The notes below the pieces were generated by a model that was not told where the DNA came from, did no database searches, and saw only the letters and a program-made list of their open reading frames with translations. Of a DNA stretch of 64,000 nucleotides, positions 1 through 8,217 are shown in pieces. The DNA is taken from positions 1 to 64,000 of the forward strand of contig JBHJHE010000019.1 of the NCBI GenBank assembly GCA_050331095.1, written 5' to 3'. Each line of letters begins with the position of its first letter. The stretch's first letter is position 1. Source of the DNA: MED-G105 sp050331095 (GTDB taxonomy: Bacteria > Pseudomonadota > Alphaproteobacteria > Caulobacterales > Parvularculaceae). The position numbers and the translations under genes are program-made.

Positions 1-52
1 CGGTAGGCGATAAGCTGGAGTCTCCAGATAAATGATCAAGTCCCAATTCCTA

Positions 53-984
53 AGAGTCCGAAGCATAAGTCTGCGTGATTTTTCAGGCTCTTGCCGTTCG
101 CCTGATTGCGACGCGGATGTGGGCGATGAATAGCCGCACGCTAGCGGACGTCCAATCTCGCTCCCAGTCTTTCGCAAGGCGGCGGTACCGACCAAGCCAC
201 GCGAACGTACGCGCGACAACCCACCTTCTGGGCAACACCTCGAAGCCCTTTTCCGCGTCGGAACGCTTGATGACGTCGACGGTCCAGTCCCTGATCCTCG
301 CCAGGGAGCGGCGGAGCTTTGCGCCAGCATAGCCGCCATCGGCGAAGATGTGACGAAGCCATGGAAACTTGTCGCGCGCTTCAGAGAGAACGACCGGCGC
401 TCCGTCGCGATCTTGAATGTTGGCGGCGTGCACTAGCGCCGCGACCAGAAAACCCTCCGTGTCCGTCAGGATATGGCGCTTTCGACCGTTGACCTTCGTG
501 CCTGCATCAAAGCCAGCAATCCCGCCGCTTTCGGTCGTTTTCACCTATTGGCTGTCGATCACGCCGGAGCTTGGCTGCGGGTTTCGACCTTGTGCTTCGC
601 GATAACCGAGCAGCAATCGGTAATTGATCCTCTCAAGAAGCCTCGCATCGCGCGACCAGTAGAAGTACTTCTGCACCATTGAGAAAGGTGGAAGTCCCTA
701 GGCAGAAACCGCCACTGGCAGCCGGTTGAGGCGATATACAAAAGGGCATTCATGATCTCCCGCATCGGCCATTTGCGCAGACCGCCCATACGGCTGGGCG
801 GCGGCATGTCTGGCTCGATCAGCACCCATTCGGCGTTGGTCAGGTCGCTTGCGTAGCGCATCGACTTGCGCTCATGCTTCGACTGGGCCACTTCATTCCG
901 TGGCATCTAAATTCTCCGTGTCTTAAGCAAACACAAATAATCATAAGACATTGAAATCACAAAGCTATTTTTGGATCAGGCTCT
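53..984 (-). mobile_element. IS5-family (IS427-like) insertion sequence, degenerate
   Basis: The element is about 930 bp. The outer ends are related inverted repeats: AGAGTCCGA at the left and, read inward, AGAGCCTGA at the right. Each end is flanked by TA (51-52 and 985-986), matching the 2-base TA target duplication known for this group. It contains one transposase gene on the minus strand, which is broken. The end positions are my reading of the repeats and could be off by a few bases. A second copy of the right-end string TCAGGCTCTT lies in direct orientation at 84-93 inside the left end. Confidence 0.75.
83..906 (-). pseudogene. IS5/IS427-type transposase, frameshifted and amber-interrupted
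   Basis: The N-terminal part (906 down to about 690) reads MRYASDLTNAEWVLIEPDMP, typical of IS427-group transposases. One base is missing near 688-696, so the frame shifts after LPRDF. Reading the other frame restores the family sequence (VQKYFYWSRDARLLERINYR). A TAG at 545-547 then interrupts it where family members have Ser in the DSQSVKTTES motif. The remaining part carries the conserved KTTESGG, GRKRHI and FADGGYAG segments with the DDE catalytic region. Two independent lesions make it inactive. No slippery site suited to programmed frameshifting was seen at the shift. Confidence 0.85.
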
Positions 985-1280
985 TAGGGCGAGCTTCGGC
1001 GTGCAGGTTCCTTTCTACGGGACAAGAATGGCCACCAAATTCTTATATCTTTAGCTGCTTGCAGTGCTGACACAATACGTCTCAGACCCGTGATTATCGC
1101 TTCTGGGGAAAAGATTCGATCTCTCAGTAATATTTTCATGTCTGCTTCTGCACGCATTGCAGACACGCGACGTCAGCGCCGTTTCGACCGCTTTTGGATA
1201 GGTTCAGACACCGAGCGTTTGTGGTCGAAAGTCCGCTCTGCGCCAAAAGCCGGCGTCGCGGCGTCTCGTGAACGTCCGCG
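985..1280. other. Intergenic region, no recognisable gene
   Basis: About 300 bp between the insertion sequence and the carotenoid oxygenase stop codon. The part next to the insertion sequence is visibly less GC-rich than the rest of the window. Short open frames occur on both strands but none gives a protein I recognise. It may be debris of the gene into which the insertion sequence landed. Confidence 0.4.
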
Positions 1281-2726
1281 TTATCCGGGAACCCACGCGC
1301 CGTGGAGCGGCGCCGGGATCGGTTCCGACGTCTCCCAGATTGCGCGGGGCCCGGCGGCGAGGTTCTCCGCTTCGAAAAGGCTGACGAGCGTCCGGCCTTG
1401 AGGGACGTCGAACTGGGAGCCGATGAGGTAGCTCTGGCCGTCCGTAAGCGGAATGACGACGTGCTCGCCCATCATGGTTCCTGCGTCCGCGCTCCACGAG
1501 GCGATCGCTTCGCCCGAGGCCGCGCGCGCGAACACAGCGTTGGGCAGACGGCCGGACGACCGTGTGCGGCCGATACAGAACTGGGTGTGCGGCGTCTCGG
1601 CCAGTCGGGGGTCGCCCACGGGGAACTCCGCCTCCTCCGCCGAAAGCTCAGCGTCCGCCCGGCCGTCCGGGCGGAGCGTGATCCGCTCAAGGACGGCCTC
1701 CCGTTCTCCGGTGAAGGGCTCGCCGTTCATGACGGCCCGCGCCTCGGTCTCGATCCATCCGGCGTCGCGCATCGAGCACGCGGCGAACCGGATCGTTCCG
1801 TCCGCCTCCTCGAAGCCGCCGAAGTGGTGAAACTGGAACCGCGCCGGAAGCTCGTAGCGCCGGACGATCTCGAAATTCTCCTTGTCGATCACGACGTAGA
1901 GACGCGGCTCGTCGCCGCGCCAGAGGAAATGGTCGAGATAGGCCCCGCCCTCGCGGCCGATCGTATAGGGCGGGAAGCCGACGACGAGATGCTTCTCAGT
2001 ACTGACGAAATCGTGGACCATCGACCGGGGAAAACCGTCAAGGACCCTGAAGCGGCGCATCGCGCCGTCCGGCGCAATCTCCGACAGGATCAACCGGCCG
2101 GAAAACGCCGCGAAACCATAGGCCCAGAGCGCGCCCTCCCGGTCCTGACGGGGGTGCGCGCTGAACGGAACCCCGGCGAAGCCGTCAGCGAGGACGAGGC
2201 GGCCTTTGGTCGAGAGGTCCGCGGGATCGACCCGGTGGGGACTGCCGCCCTCCCAGAGCGCCCAGAGCTCTCCGCCGCGCTCGATCACCGAGATGTTGGC
2301 GGTGTTGACGTCGTCGGGTCCGCTGACCCCGACGGACGCCTTCGGAACGTGGTCGAAGGAAGGGAAGAGAAACTTCCCGGCTTCTTTTTCACGCTTGAAC
2401 TTTGACGTCTCGACATAGCGCGCCTCATGGGTCGCGGACCGGCCGTCGAAGCGGAAGGCGTTCAGCATGCCGTCGCCGTCGAACCAGTGCTCGTTCCGCT
2501 CGCCGCCCCGTTCGTGCTTGGCGGGGCCGTTGAGGAAATAGGTTCCGACAAGGTCGCCCGGCGTCTTTCCGGCGACGAGGCGCATCGGCCGGCGGGGGAC
2601 GCCAGCGTCGGGGACCGATCGGTAGGCCCGGGCGAAGCGGGCGAGCTCGGTCCGCCCCGAAGCCTCGCCCGCTAGGGCGAAGGCGCTCGCGGAGAGGCTG
2701 GCGAGAAAGAAATCGCGGCGATCCAT
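1281..2726 (-). CDS. Carotenoid oxygenase (RPE65 / carotenoid cleavage dioxygenase family)
   Basis: A 481-residue protein of the iron-dependent seven-bladed-propeller family that cleaves carotenoids or related polyenes and stilbenes. The four iron-ligand histidines are visible in their usual settings: H191 (SAHPRQD), H238 (MVHDFV), H300 or H301 (FHHFGG) and H475 (LHGAW). The N-terminus MDRRDFFLASLSASAFALAG resembles a twin-arginine-type signal, so export is possible. It lies 12 bases downstream of the DUF2141 gene on the same strand, probably one transcript, and divergent from a LytTR regulator. The substrate cannot be told from sequence; no carotenoid synthesis genes are in this window. Confidence 0.88.
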   Translation of the reverse strand: MDRRDFFLASLSASAFALAGEASGRTELARFARAYRSVPDAGVPRRPMRLVAGKTPGDLVGTYFLNGPAKHERGGERNEHWFDGDGMLNAFRFDGRSATHEARYVETSKFKREKEAGKFLFPSFDHVPKASVGVSGPDDVNTANISVIERGGELWALWEGGSPHRVDPADLSTKGRLVLADGFAGVPFSAHPRQDREGALWAYGFAAFSGRLILSEIAPDGAMRRFRVLDGFPRSMVHDFVSTEKHLVVGFPPYTIGREGGAYLDHFLWRGDEPRLYVVIDKENFEIVRRYELPARFQFHHFGGFEEADGTIRFAACSMRDAGWIETEARAVMNGEPFTGEREAVLERITLRPDGRADAELSAEEAEFPVGDPRLAETPHTQFCIGRTRSSGRLPNAVFARAASGEAIASWSADAGTMMGEHVVIPLTDGQSYLIGSQFDVPQGRTLVSLFEAENLAAGPRAIWETSEPIPAPLHGAWVPG

Positions 2727-2738
2727 GGGTCGCCTCCC

Positions 2739-3170
2739 TCAGCGGATGTTGATTGCGTGGCGGTTCGCGCCCGGCTTCACCTCGAACGCGGCGGCCTCGA
2801 ACGCGGGAGGGCCGAAATTAGCGGGCGCGTTGTTGGAGAAGGCGAACGGCTCGGTCGGCGCGCCGGTGAGGTTCGTGTCGAGCTCGCCGTCGCCGTCAAG
2901 ATCGTGGAACGCGCGGATCGCATAGGCGCCGGGCTCGAGATCCTCGAAGGTCAGGGTCACGGTTCCGCTGGCCACGCCGCCGGCGGATCCGCGAACGGCG
3001 GCGCCGCTGTCGTAGCCTTCGGCGCTGTCGAACAAAGCCATCATGACGGCGCCTTCGCGGATCTCGGCGGTAAAGGTCACGGCGAGGGACGCACGCTCGT
3101 CGGGGGCCGGGGCCGCGGCGCAGGCGACGGCGACGAGGGGCATGACGGCAGTGGCGAGACGCTTGAACAT
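2739..3170 (-). CDS. DUF2141 domain secreted protein
   Basis: 143 residues. I place the start at MFKRLAT, preceded by GGAGCTTCC as ribosome site. A longer frame upstream has no signal sequence and looks non-coding. Residues 1 to about 20 form a signal peptide, possibly a lipoprotein signal around VACAA. The body has the DUF2141 pattern: beta-rich, with LEPGAYAIRAFHDLDGDGEL, and ends in NRHAINIR. DUF2141 proteins are of unknown function and are often encoded near carotenoid genes. Here it is immediately upstream of the carotenoid oxygenase, so the two are likely co-expressed. Confidence 0.85.
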   Translation of the reverse strand: MFKRLATAVMPLVAVACAAAPAPDERASLAVTFTAEIREGAVMMALFDSAEGYDSGAAVRGSAGGVASGTVTLTFEDLEPGAYAIRAFHDLDGDGELDTNLTGAPTEPFAFSNNAPANFGPPAFEAAAFEVKPGANRHAINIR

Positions 3171-3308
3171 GGAAGCTCCCTGATTGGTTGGCGGCGGGGC
3201 GCCGCGGGCTTCCACAGGCTAGGATTTGCGGGCAAAACCTTCGATGGCGAGGCCTGTTCACTGGCGACGGAAACCCGTCATTTCGCGAAAAACAGAGGGT
3301 CTTTCGCG

Positions 3309-4085
3309 ATGCAGGCGCTCCAAGGGCTGAAATCCACCCTCGAAGAGCGGCTCGGCGAGGGGCGGGCGATGGACGTCGGCATCCTCGCCGCGGCGGTCGC
3401 CCTGCTCTGCTTCCTCGGGCCCTTCGGCACGCGTGAGGACCTCGGCCCGGCGGCCCTGGTCGCCTATTGGTCCCTGTCGATCAGCGCCGGTTATCTCGGC
3501 GGCCGGTTTCATAAGCGCGTTCTGCTGCCCGCCCTGCTTCGCCGCGGGGCGCGGCGCATCGCGCCCTATGTCCGGATCGCGGCGATCACCGTCTGCGCAT
3601 CGGCTTGCGTTCTCGCCCTGGAGGCCCTGCTGCGCGAGCCGGTTCCGGTTCGTTACGCCGGACTGATCGTCGCGCCGGTTCTCGTCATCTCGCTGGCGGT
3701 GGCGGGCGTCTTTCAGCTCCGGGCGGGTCAGGCGGCCGGGAGTTCCGGACCGGATCCGCGCTTTGAAGCGTTCCGGCGTCAGTGGCCGAGCGGACTGCGG
3801 CAGGAACGGCTCCTCGCCCTCTCGGCGGAAGACCATTACGTGCGGGTGACGACGATCGGCGGCGACGCGCTCGTCAGCGCGAGGTTTAGCGACGCCGTCG
3901 AGGCCGTCGCAAGCCTTCCGGGAACGCAGGTCCACCGGAGCTGGTGGGTGGCTGAGGGCGCGCCGTCGCGGCTCGACCGCAGCGGCGGGAGATGGACCCT
4001 CAAGGTTCAGGACCTCGACGTCCCCGTCAGCCGTCGATACCGCCCCGAAGCGAGGGCCCAGGGGTGGGACAGGCTTGGCCGCTGA
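3309..4085 (+). CDS. LytTR-domain transcriptional regulator with membrane anchor
   Basis: 258 residues from the ATG at 3309, preceded by AGAGGG. A longer in-frame reading upstream overlaps the divergent DUF2141 gene and is discarded. Four hydrophobic segments fill about residues 20-135. A LytTR DNA-binding domain then occupies roughly residues 155-250, seen from the family landmarks LSAEDHYVRV, then VHRSWWVA and VPVSRRYRPE. There is no receiver domain, so the membrane part probably senses the signal directly. It is divergent from the DUF2141/carotenoid oxygenase pair and may control it; that is inference. A second protein of the same architecture lies at 40998-41732. Confidence 0.82.
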   Translation: MQALQGLKSTLEERLGEGRAMDVGILAAAVALLCFLGPFGTREDLGPAALVAYWSLSISAGYLGGRFHKRVLLPALLRRGARRIAPYVRIAAITVCASACVLALEALLREPVPVRYAGLIVAPVLVISLAVAGVFQLRAGQAAGSSGPDPRFEAFRRQWPSGLRQERLLALSAEDHYVRVTTIGGDALVSARFSDAVEAVASLPGTQVHRSWWVAEGAPSRLDRSGGRWTLKVQDLDVPVSRRYRPEARAQGWDRLGR

Positions 4086-4105
4086 GGGACAGGCTCGGCG
4101 GCTGA
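4066..4105 (+). repeat. 20-bp tandem duplication at a stop codon
   Basis: Two adjacent 20-bp units (4066-4085 and 4086-4105), each beginning GGGACAGGCT and differing at two positions. The first holds the last codons and TGA stop of the LytTR gene; the second repeats them just outside the gene. Confidence 0.85.
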
Positions 4106-4253
4106 GGGCCCGGCCCGCCGTGGGACTTCCGGCCCAAGGTCGACGAGAGACCCCACGTCATCGCTGCTTTCGATGGGCCGCAAACCTGTGGCGCAAACCG
4201 CGTTCCGCTTCGATCGCCGGGAACCCGCGCCGCCATCGCCGACGGCAAGGCGA

Positions 4254-5036
4254 TCAGACGCAGAGCCGGCCGCCGTCGACGACGAATTGCGCGCCGGTGA
4301 CGAAGCGCGCCTCATCGGAGGCGAGATAGACGACCATGCCGCCGACCTCTTCCGGCGTCGCGACCCGGCCCATCGGCACGCCGCGGGTCAGCTTCGCTTC
4401 GCCGGCCGCCGCGCCGCCGGCGGCTTCGACGAGAGGCTCGATGATCGACGTGCGCGCATAACCGGGGTGTACGGAATTACAGCGCACGTCATAACCGGCG
4501 CGGGCGCAGTGGACGGCCGTCGATTTCGACAGCATCGTCACCGCCGCCTTCGAGACGTTGTAAGCGAGCGTCCTCGGGTCGACGACCATCGCCGCGATCG
4601 AGGCGACGTTGACGATCGACGCCGGCGCGCTCGCCTTCAGGCTTGGCAGGGCGAGCTGCGTGCCGATGAAGACGGCGTCGACGTTGATCGCGTGGGCCCG
4701 CCGCCAGCCCGACGGGGTCTCGGTCTCGATCGTTCCGAAACTGCCGACGCCCGCGCTGTTGACGAGCACGTTGAGCCCGCCCATCGCCTCGGCCGCGTCG
4801 GCGAGCGTCTCGCGCCACGCGTCCTCGTCGGCGACGTCATGGGCGGCCGCGAACGCGGCGTCCGGCCGGCGCTCGTTGATCTCCGCCGCCCGCGCCGCCG
4901 CGCCCTCGCCGTCGATATCGGTCAGGAAGACGCGCGCCCCGGCCTCGGCGAGCATCCGCGCGCTGCACGCGCCAAGGCCGCCCGCCGCGCCGGTGACGAA
5001 CGCTTTTTTGCCGGCTAGGCGCTCCGCGCCGCTCAC
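4254..5036 (-). CDS. Short-chain dehydrogenase/reductase
   Basis: 260 residues, classical SDR length. The Rossmann motif TGAAGGLG lies at residues 15-22, NSAG at 93-96, and the catalytic set is S146 with Y159 and K163 in YNVSK. Asp40 after the second beta strand suggests NAD(H) preference. The C-terminus GAQFVVDGG is typical of hydroxysteroid or 3-oxoacyl type members. The substrate is unknown. It starts with GTG, which overlaps the TGA stop of the DUF1476 gene (GTGA), so the two are translationally coupled. Confidence 0.88.
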   Translation of the reverse strand: MSGAERLAGKKAFVTGAAGGLGACSARMLAEAGARVFLTDIDGEGAAARAAEINERRPDAAFAAAHDVADEDAWRETLADAAEAMGGLNVLVNSAGVGSFGTIETETPSGWRRAHAINVDAVFIGTQLALPSLKASAPASIVNVASIAAMVVDPRTLAYNVSKAAVTMLSKSTAVHCARAGYDVRCNSVHPGYARTSIIEPLVEAAGGAAAGEAKLTRGVPMGRVATPEEVGGMVVYLASDEARFVTGAQFVVDGGRLCV

Positions 5037-5356
5037 CCGTCGGTCTCAATCTCCTCGACGGCCTTGGCGAGGAACTCCTGCATATGCCGGCGGATGTCCT
5101 GGTCGGTCTTCTCGACGCCGGCGGCGTCGAAGTCCTTGCGGATCTTCCGGAAGACGTCGTCGTCGCCCGCCTCTTCAAGGTCCGCCATGACCACGGCTCG
5201 CGCGTAGTTGTCCGCCTCCTCGCCCCCATGGCCGAGAAGCTCGGCGGCCCAGAGGCCGAGGAGCTTGTTGCGGCGCGCCTCGGCCTTGAATTTGAGCTCG
5301 GCGTCGTGGGCGAATTTGTTCTCGAAACGATCTTTGCGGTCGTCAAAACCGGACAT
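5033..5356 (-). CDS. DUF1476 protein, ATP synthase zeta-type inhibitor family
   Basis: 107 residues starting at MSGFDDRKDRFENKFAHD, the hallmark N-terminus of this alphaproteobacterial family. Members (zeta subunit in Paracoccus) bind F1-ATPase and block ATP hydrolysis through the N-terminal segment. The rest is predicted all-helical and charged. It is divergent from purC, a neighbourhood common in Alphaproteobacteria, and supports that assignment of the genome. Its stop overlaps the SDR start. Confidence 0.92.
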   Translation of the reverse strand: MSGFDDRKDRFENKFAHDAELKFKAEARRNKLLGLWAAELLGHGGEEADNYARAVVMADLEEAGDDDVFRKIRKDFDAAGVEKTDQDIRRHMQEFLAKAVEEIETDG

Positions 5357-5615
5357 ACGCGAGGATTTCCCGTATTGCGCGACCGACGGCCGCCTTTGGC
5401 TCAAGATATGCCCCGCCCCGGGCGAGGGCAATCCGGCGGCGCTCGCCCGCCGGGCGGGGTCCTCTCGTTCGGGCGCCCGGCCAGGGCTTTTCACTGCCTT
5501 CGCAAGGGCGTATACGCCGCCCGCTGGAGGGGGCGATCGGCGGCGGAAGAGCCGGCCCGCGTCCCCGCGCGCCCTGACGCGCGGCCAGATCCGACGATCG
5601 AAAGTGACCCCTGAA

Positions 5616-6431
5616 ATGGCGCGGCGAAAGCAGATTTACGAAGGCAAGGCGAAGATTCTCTTCGAGGGGCCGGAGCCCGGCACCCTCATCCAGTACTTCA
5701 AGGACGACGCCACCGCCTTCAACAACCAGAAGCACGCCGTGCTCGAGGGCAAGGGCGTCCTCAACAACCGCATCTCCGAATTCGTGATGCTGGGCCTGGA
5801 GCGGATCGGCGTGCCGACGCACTTTATCCGCCGCCTCAACATGCGCGAACAACTCATTCGCCACGTTGAAATAATTCCCCTTGAGGTTGTAGTGCGCAAC
5901 GTCGCGGCGGGGTCGATCGCCAAGCGCCTCGGCCTCGAGGAAGGGGCGAGCCTGCCGCGCTCGGTGATCGAGTTCTACTACAAGAACGACAAGCTCGGGG
6001 ACCCGCTCGTCTCCGAGGAGCACATCACCGCGTTCAACTGGGCGAACCCCCAGGAAATCGACGACATGATGTCCCTCGCCCTGCGCATCAACGACTATCT
6101 CGCAGGCCTCTTCGCCGGCGTCGGCATCCGGCTCGTCGACTTCAAGGTCGAGTTCGGCCGGCAATACGAGGGCGATATGGTGCGCCTCATCGTGGCCGAC
6201 GAAATCAGCCCGGACTCCTGCCGCCTGTGGGACATGGAGACCGGCGCGATCCTCGACAAAGACCGCTTTCGGCGCGACCTCGGCGGCGGCACGGAGGCCT
6301 ATCGCGACGTCGCCAAGCGGCTCGGCGTCCTGAAGGACAACGGCGCGGCCGGCGCCAAGGGCCCGGTGCTCGTCGCCGACAACGAGCGCTTCCCCGCCCG
6401 GGCGGCGAGCGACGCCGCCGAGCGGTCCTGA
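5616..6431 (+). CDS. purC: Phosphoribosylaminoimidazole-succinocarboxamide synthase
   Basis: 271 residues. SAICAR synthase joins CAIR and aspartate with ATP in purine synthesis. The sequence begins MARRKQIYEGKAKILFEG and keeps the family signatures NNRISEFVM, PLEVVVRNVAAGS, LVDFKVEFGR and ADEISPDSCRLWD. A GTG four codons earlier (5604) is an alternative start; I prefer the ATG because it matches family N-termini. About twenty C-terminal residues after the core are Ala-rich and unconserved. It is divergent from DUF1476. purS and purQ follow, but separated by a repeat and a GNAT gene on the other strand. Confidence 0.96.
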   Translation: MARRKQIYEGKAKILFEGPEPGTLIQYFKDDATAFNNQKHAVLEGKGVLNNRISEFVMLGLERIGVPTHFIRRLNMREQLIRHVEIIPLEVVVRNVAAGSIAKRLGLEEGASLPRSVIEFYYKNDKLGDPLVSEEHITAFNWANPQEIDDMMSLALRINDYLAGLFAGVGIRLVDFKVEFGRQYEGDMVRLIVADEISPDSCRLWDMETGAILDKDRFRRDLGGGTEAYRDVAKRLGVLKDNGAAGAKGPVLVADNERFPARAASDAAERS

Positions 6432-6453
6432 CGCGCCGCACGCGGCCGCGCCG

Positions 6454-6560
6454 CTAGAGCATCACGTTTTCTGATTGAATCAGTCGGATGCTCTAGATTC
6501 TTTGTTGTGAGCGCCTGAAACGGTCTTCGCCCGATCCAAGCTGACCGCCCGGCGCTCTAG
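6454..6560. repeat. Palindromic intergenic repeat, copy A
   Basis: A 107-bp unit with CTAG at both ends, beginning CTAGAGCATCACG and ending CCGGCGCTCTAG. The left half is a hairpin: CTAGAGCAT pairs with ATGCTCTAG (9 bp), with an inner CTGATT/AATCAG pairing. It differs from copy C (10540-10646) at only four positions. It sits between the convergent ends of purC and a GNAT gene and may act as a two-way terminator or be a mobile REP-like element. Confidence 0.92.
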
Positions 6561-6575
6561 CGGCGCATTCGCCGC

Positions 6576-7073
6576 TCAACCCTCGCCCATCGCTTTCAAT
6601 GCGTCGCCGAAAACGGCATGGGCGTGGACGCGCTCGTCGCTCGCATCGAAGCGGTCGTAAAACCGCCGCGCCTCATAGTTTCGCGCCATCGACGCCCACC
6701 AGACGTGGGTCGCGCCGCGCCGGACGGCGCGCCGGCCGACGGCGGCCATGAGCGCCCGGCCGACGCCCGCCCGCCGCCACGGCCGCGCGACGAAAAGATC
6801 GGTGAGGTAAAGCCCGCGCGTGCCGTCGTCCGTCGTGAAGCAGTCATGGGTGAGCGCATACCCGACAAGGCCGCCCGAGGCGCCCTCGGCCGCGTCGTCG
6901 TCCGCCGCGGCGAGATCGCCATAGACGAACGCGTTCTTGCCGAACATCGCCGCCTGAAACCGCCGCGCATTCAATGTAGCCTCGCCGTTCTGGGCTTCGA
7001 TATTGTGGGCGCGGACAAGCGTCAGCAACGACCTGACGTCGCTCGGCTCAGCGGCGCGTATCCGGAAGCTCAT
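6576..7073 (-). CDS. GNAT family N-acetyltransferase
   Basis: 165 residues from MSFRIRAAEPSD, the usual start of this family; a longer upstream frame looks non-coding. The acetyl-CoA pyrophosphate loop is seen in RRAGVGRALMAAV, after the beta strand LYLTDLFVARPWR. The pattern resembles spermidine/diamine-type GNATs, but the acceptor cannot be deduced. It is on the opposite strand between purC and purS, where other Alphaproteobacteria usually have no gene, so it may be a later insertion together with repeat copy A. Confidence 0.82.
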   Translation of the reverse strand: MSFRIRAAEPSDVRSLLTLVRAHNIEAQNGEATLNARRFQAAMFGKNAFVYGDLAAADDDAAEGASGGLVGYALTHDCFTTDDGTRGLYLTDLFVARPWRRAGVGRALMAAVGRRAVRRGATHVWWASMARNYEARRFYDRFDASDERVHAHAVFGDALKAMGEG

Positions 7074-7191
7074 CGCCCAATCCGTCGGCAGGGGCGCGCC
7101 GCGGCGTTGCGGCGCTGTCGAACGCCGCTTATGGAGGCGTTTCCGGCGATCGCAAACGACGCGGGGACGCCAACCCGTCCGACGAGGCTCC

Positions 7192-7434
7192 ATGAAGGCG
7201 CGCATCAACATTACGCTGAAGCCCAGCGTTCTCGACCCTCAAGGCAAGGCGATCGAGAGCGCGCTCGCGAGCCTCGGCTTCGAGGGCGCGCGCGAGGTGC
7301 GCCAGGGCAAGGTCATCGAGATGGAGGTCGACGCCGCCGACGAGGCCGCGGCTCGGGCCCGGGCCGAAGAGATGTGCCGCGCCCTCCTCGCCAATCCGGT
7401 GATGGAGAACTTCACCGTCGAGATCCTGTCGTGA
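7192..7434 (+). CDS. purS: Phosphoribosylformylglycinamidine synthase subunit PurS
   Basis: 80 residues, full length for PurS. It starts MKARINITLKPSVLDPQGKA and contains the family segment VRQGKVIEMEVD. PurS is the small structural subunit bridging PurL and PurQ in the three-subunit FGAM synthase. It is followed 22 bases later by purQ, as in most Alphaproteobacteria. purL is not in this window. Confidence 0.95.
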   Translation: MKARINITLKPSVLDPQGKAIESALASLGFEGAREVRQGKVIEMEVDAADEAAARARAEEMCRALLANPVMENFTVEILS

Positions 7435-7456
7435 CCGCCGCCGCGGCCGCCCGCCG

Positions 7457-8113
7457 ATGAAAAGCGTCGTCGTCGTCTTCCCCGCATCGAACTGCGACCG
7501 CGACGCCGTCGTCGCCCTGCGCCAGGCGACCGGCCGCGAGCCCGCCCTCGCCTGGCATAAGGACGCCGACCTGCCGGAGGCGGATCTTATCGTTTTGCCG
7601 GGCGGCTTCTCCCACGGCGATTATCTGCGCGCCGGGGCCATCGCCGCGCGTGCGCCGGTGATGCGCGCCGTCGCCGACCGCGCGAAGGCCGGGACGCTCG
7701 TCCTTGGCGTCTGCAACGGCTTTCAGGTGCTGGCGGAGAGCGGCCTCCTCCCCGGCGCCCTCGCCCGCAACGCCGGTTTGCGCTTCGTATGCCGACCGAC
7801 GGCGTTGCGCGTCGACGGTGGCGGGCGCTTCACCTCCGGGTTCGAGCGCGGCGCGATCGTCGAGTTCCCCGTCGCGCACCATGACGGCGCCTACGCGGCG
7901 GACGCCGAAACCCTCGACCGGCTCGACGGCGAGGGCCGCGTCGCCTTCCGCTATGTCGACAACCCGAACGGATCGGCGCGCGACATCGCCGGGATCGTCA
8001 ACGAGGCTGGCAACGTGCTCGGACTGATGCCGCACCCCGAACGCGCCGTTTCGCCGCTTCTCGGCGGCGTCGACGGCGCGGCGTTCTTCGCCAATCTCGC
8101 GTCGGCCGCATAG
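7457..8113 (+). CDS. purQ: Phosphoribosylformylglycinamidine synthase subunit PurQ
   Basis: 218 residues. The glutaminase subunit delivers ammonia from glutamine to PurL. The class I amidotransferase triad is visible: nucleophile C86 in LGVCNGFQ, and H193 and E195 in MPHPERAV. The N-terminus MKSVVVVFPASNCDRD is typical. The TAG stop (8111-8113) lies in the left edge of repeat copy B. Instead of purL, ugd follows on the opposite strand. Confidence 0.96.
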   Translation: MKSVVVVFPASNCDRDAVVALRQATGREPALAWHKDADLPEADLIVLPGGFSHGDYLRAGAIAARAPVMRAVADRAKAGTLVLGVCNGFQVLAESGLLPGALARNAGLRFVCRPTALRVDGGGRFTSGFERGAIVEFPVAHHDGAYAADAETLDRLDGEGRVAFRYVDNPNGSARDIAGIVNEAGNVLGLMPHPERAVSPLLGGVDGAAFFANLASAA

Positions 8114-8217
8114 AGCGATCCGTTGCCTGATCGAGTTAATCGAACGCTCGGGACGTTCGATCTTGAGCGCTTGAGACGGTCTTCGCCAACCCCGACGCCG
8201 AACGCCTGGCGCTCTAG
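8110..8217. repeat. Palindromic intergenic repeat, diverged copy B
   Basis: About 107 bp, clearly related to copies A and C: it shares TAGAGC at the left, a core TGAGCGCYTGARACGGTCTT, and GCGCTCTAG at the right, but the left hairpin has drifted. It fills the whole space between convergent purQ and ugd. Its left TAG is the purQ stop codon (8111-8113) and, read on the minus strand, its right TAG is the ugd stop codon (8214-8216). Confidence 0.85.

Noticed and set aside
680..700. Programmed frameshift in the transposase
   Set aside because: There is no A-rich slippery heptamer at the shift, and a separate TAG interrupts the restored frame.
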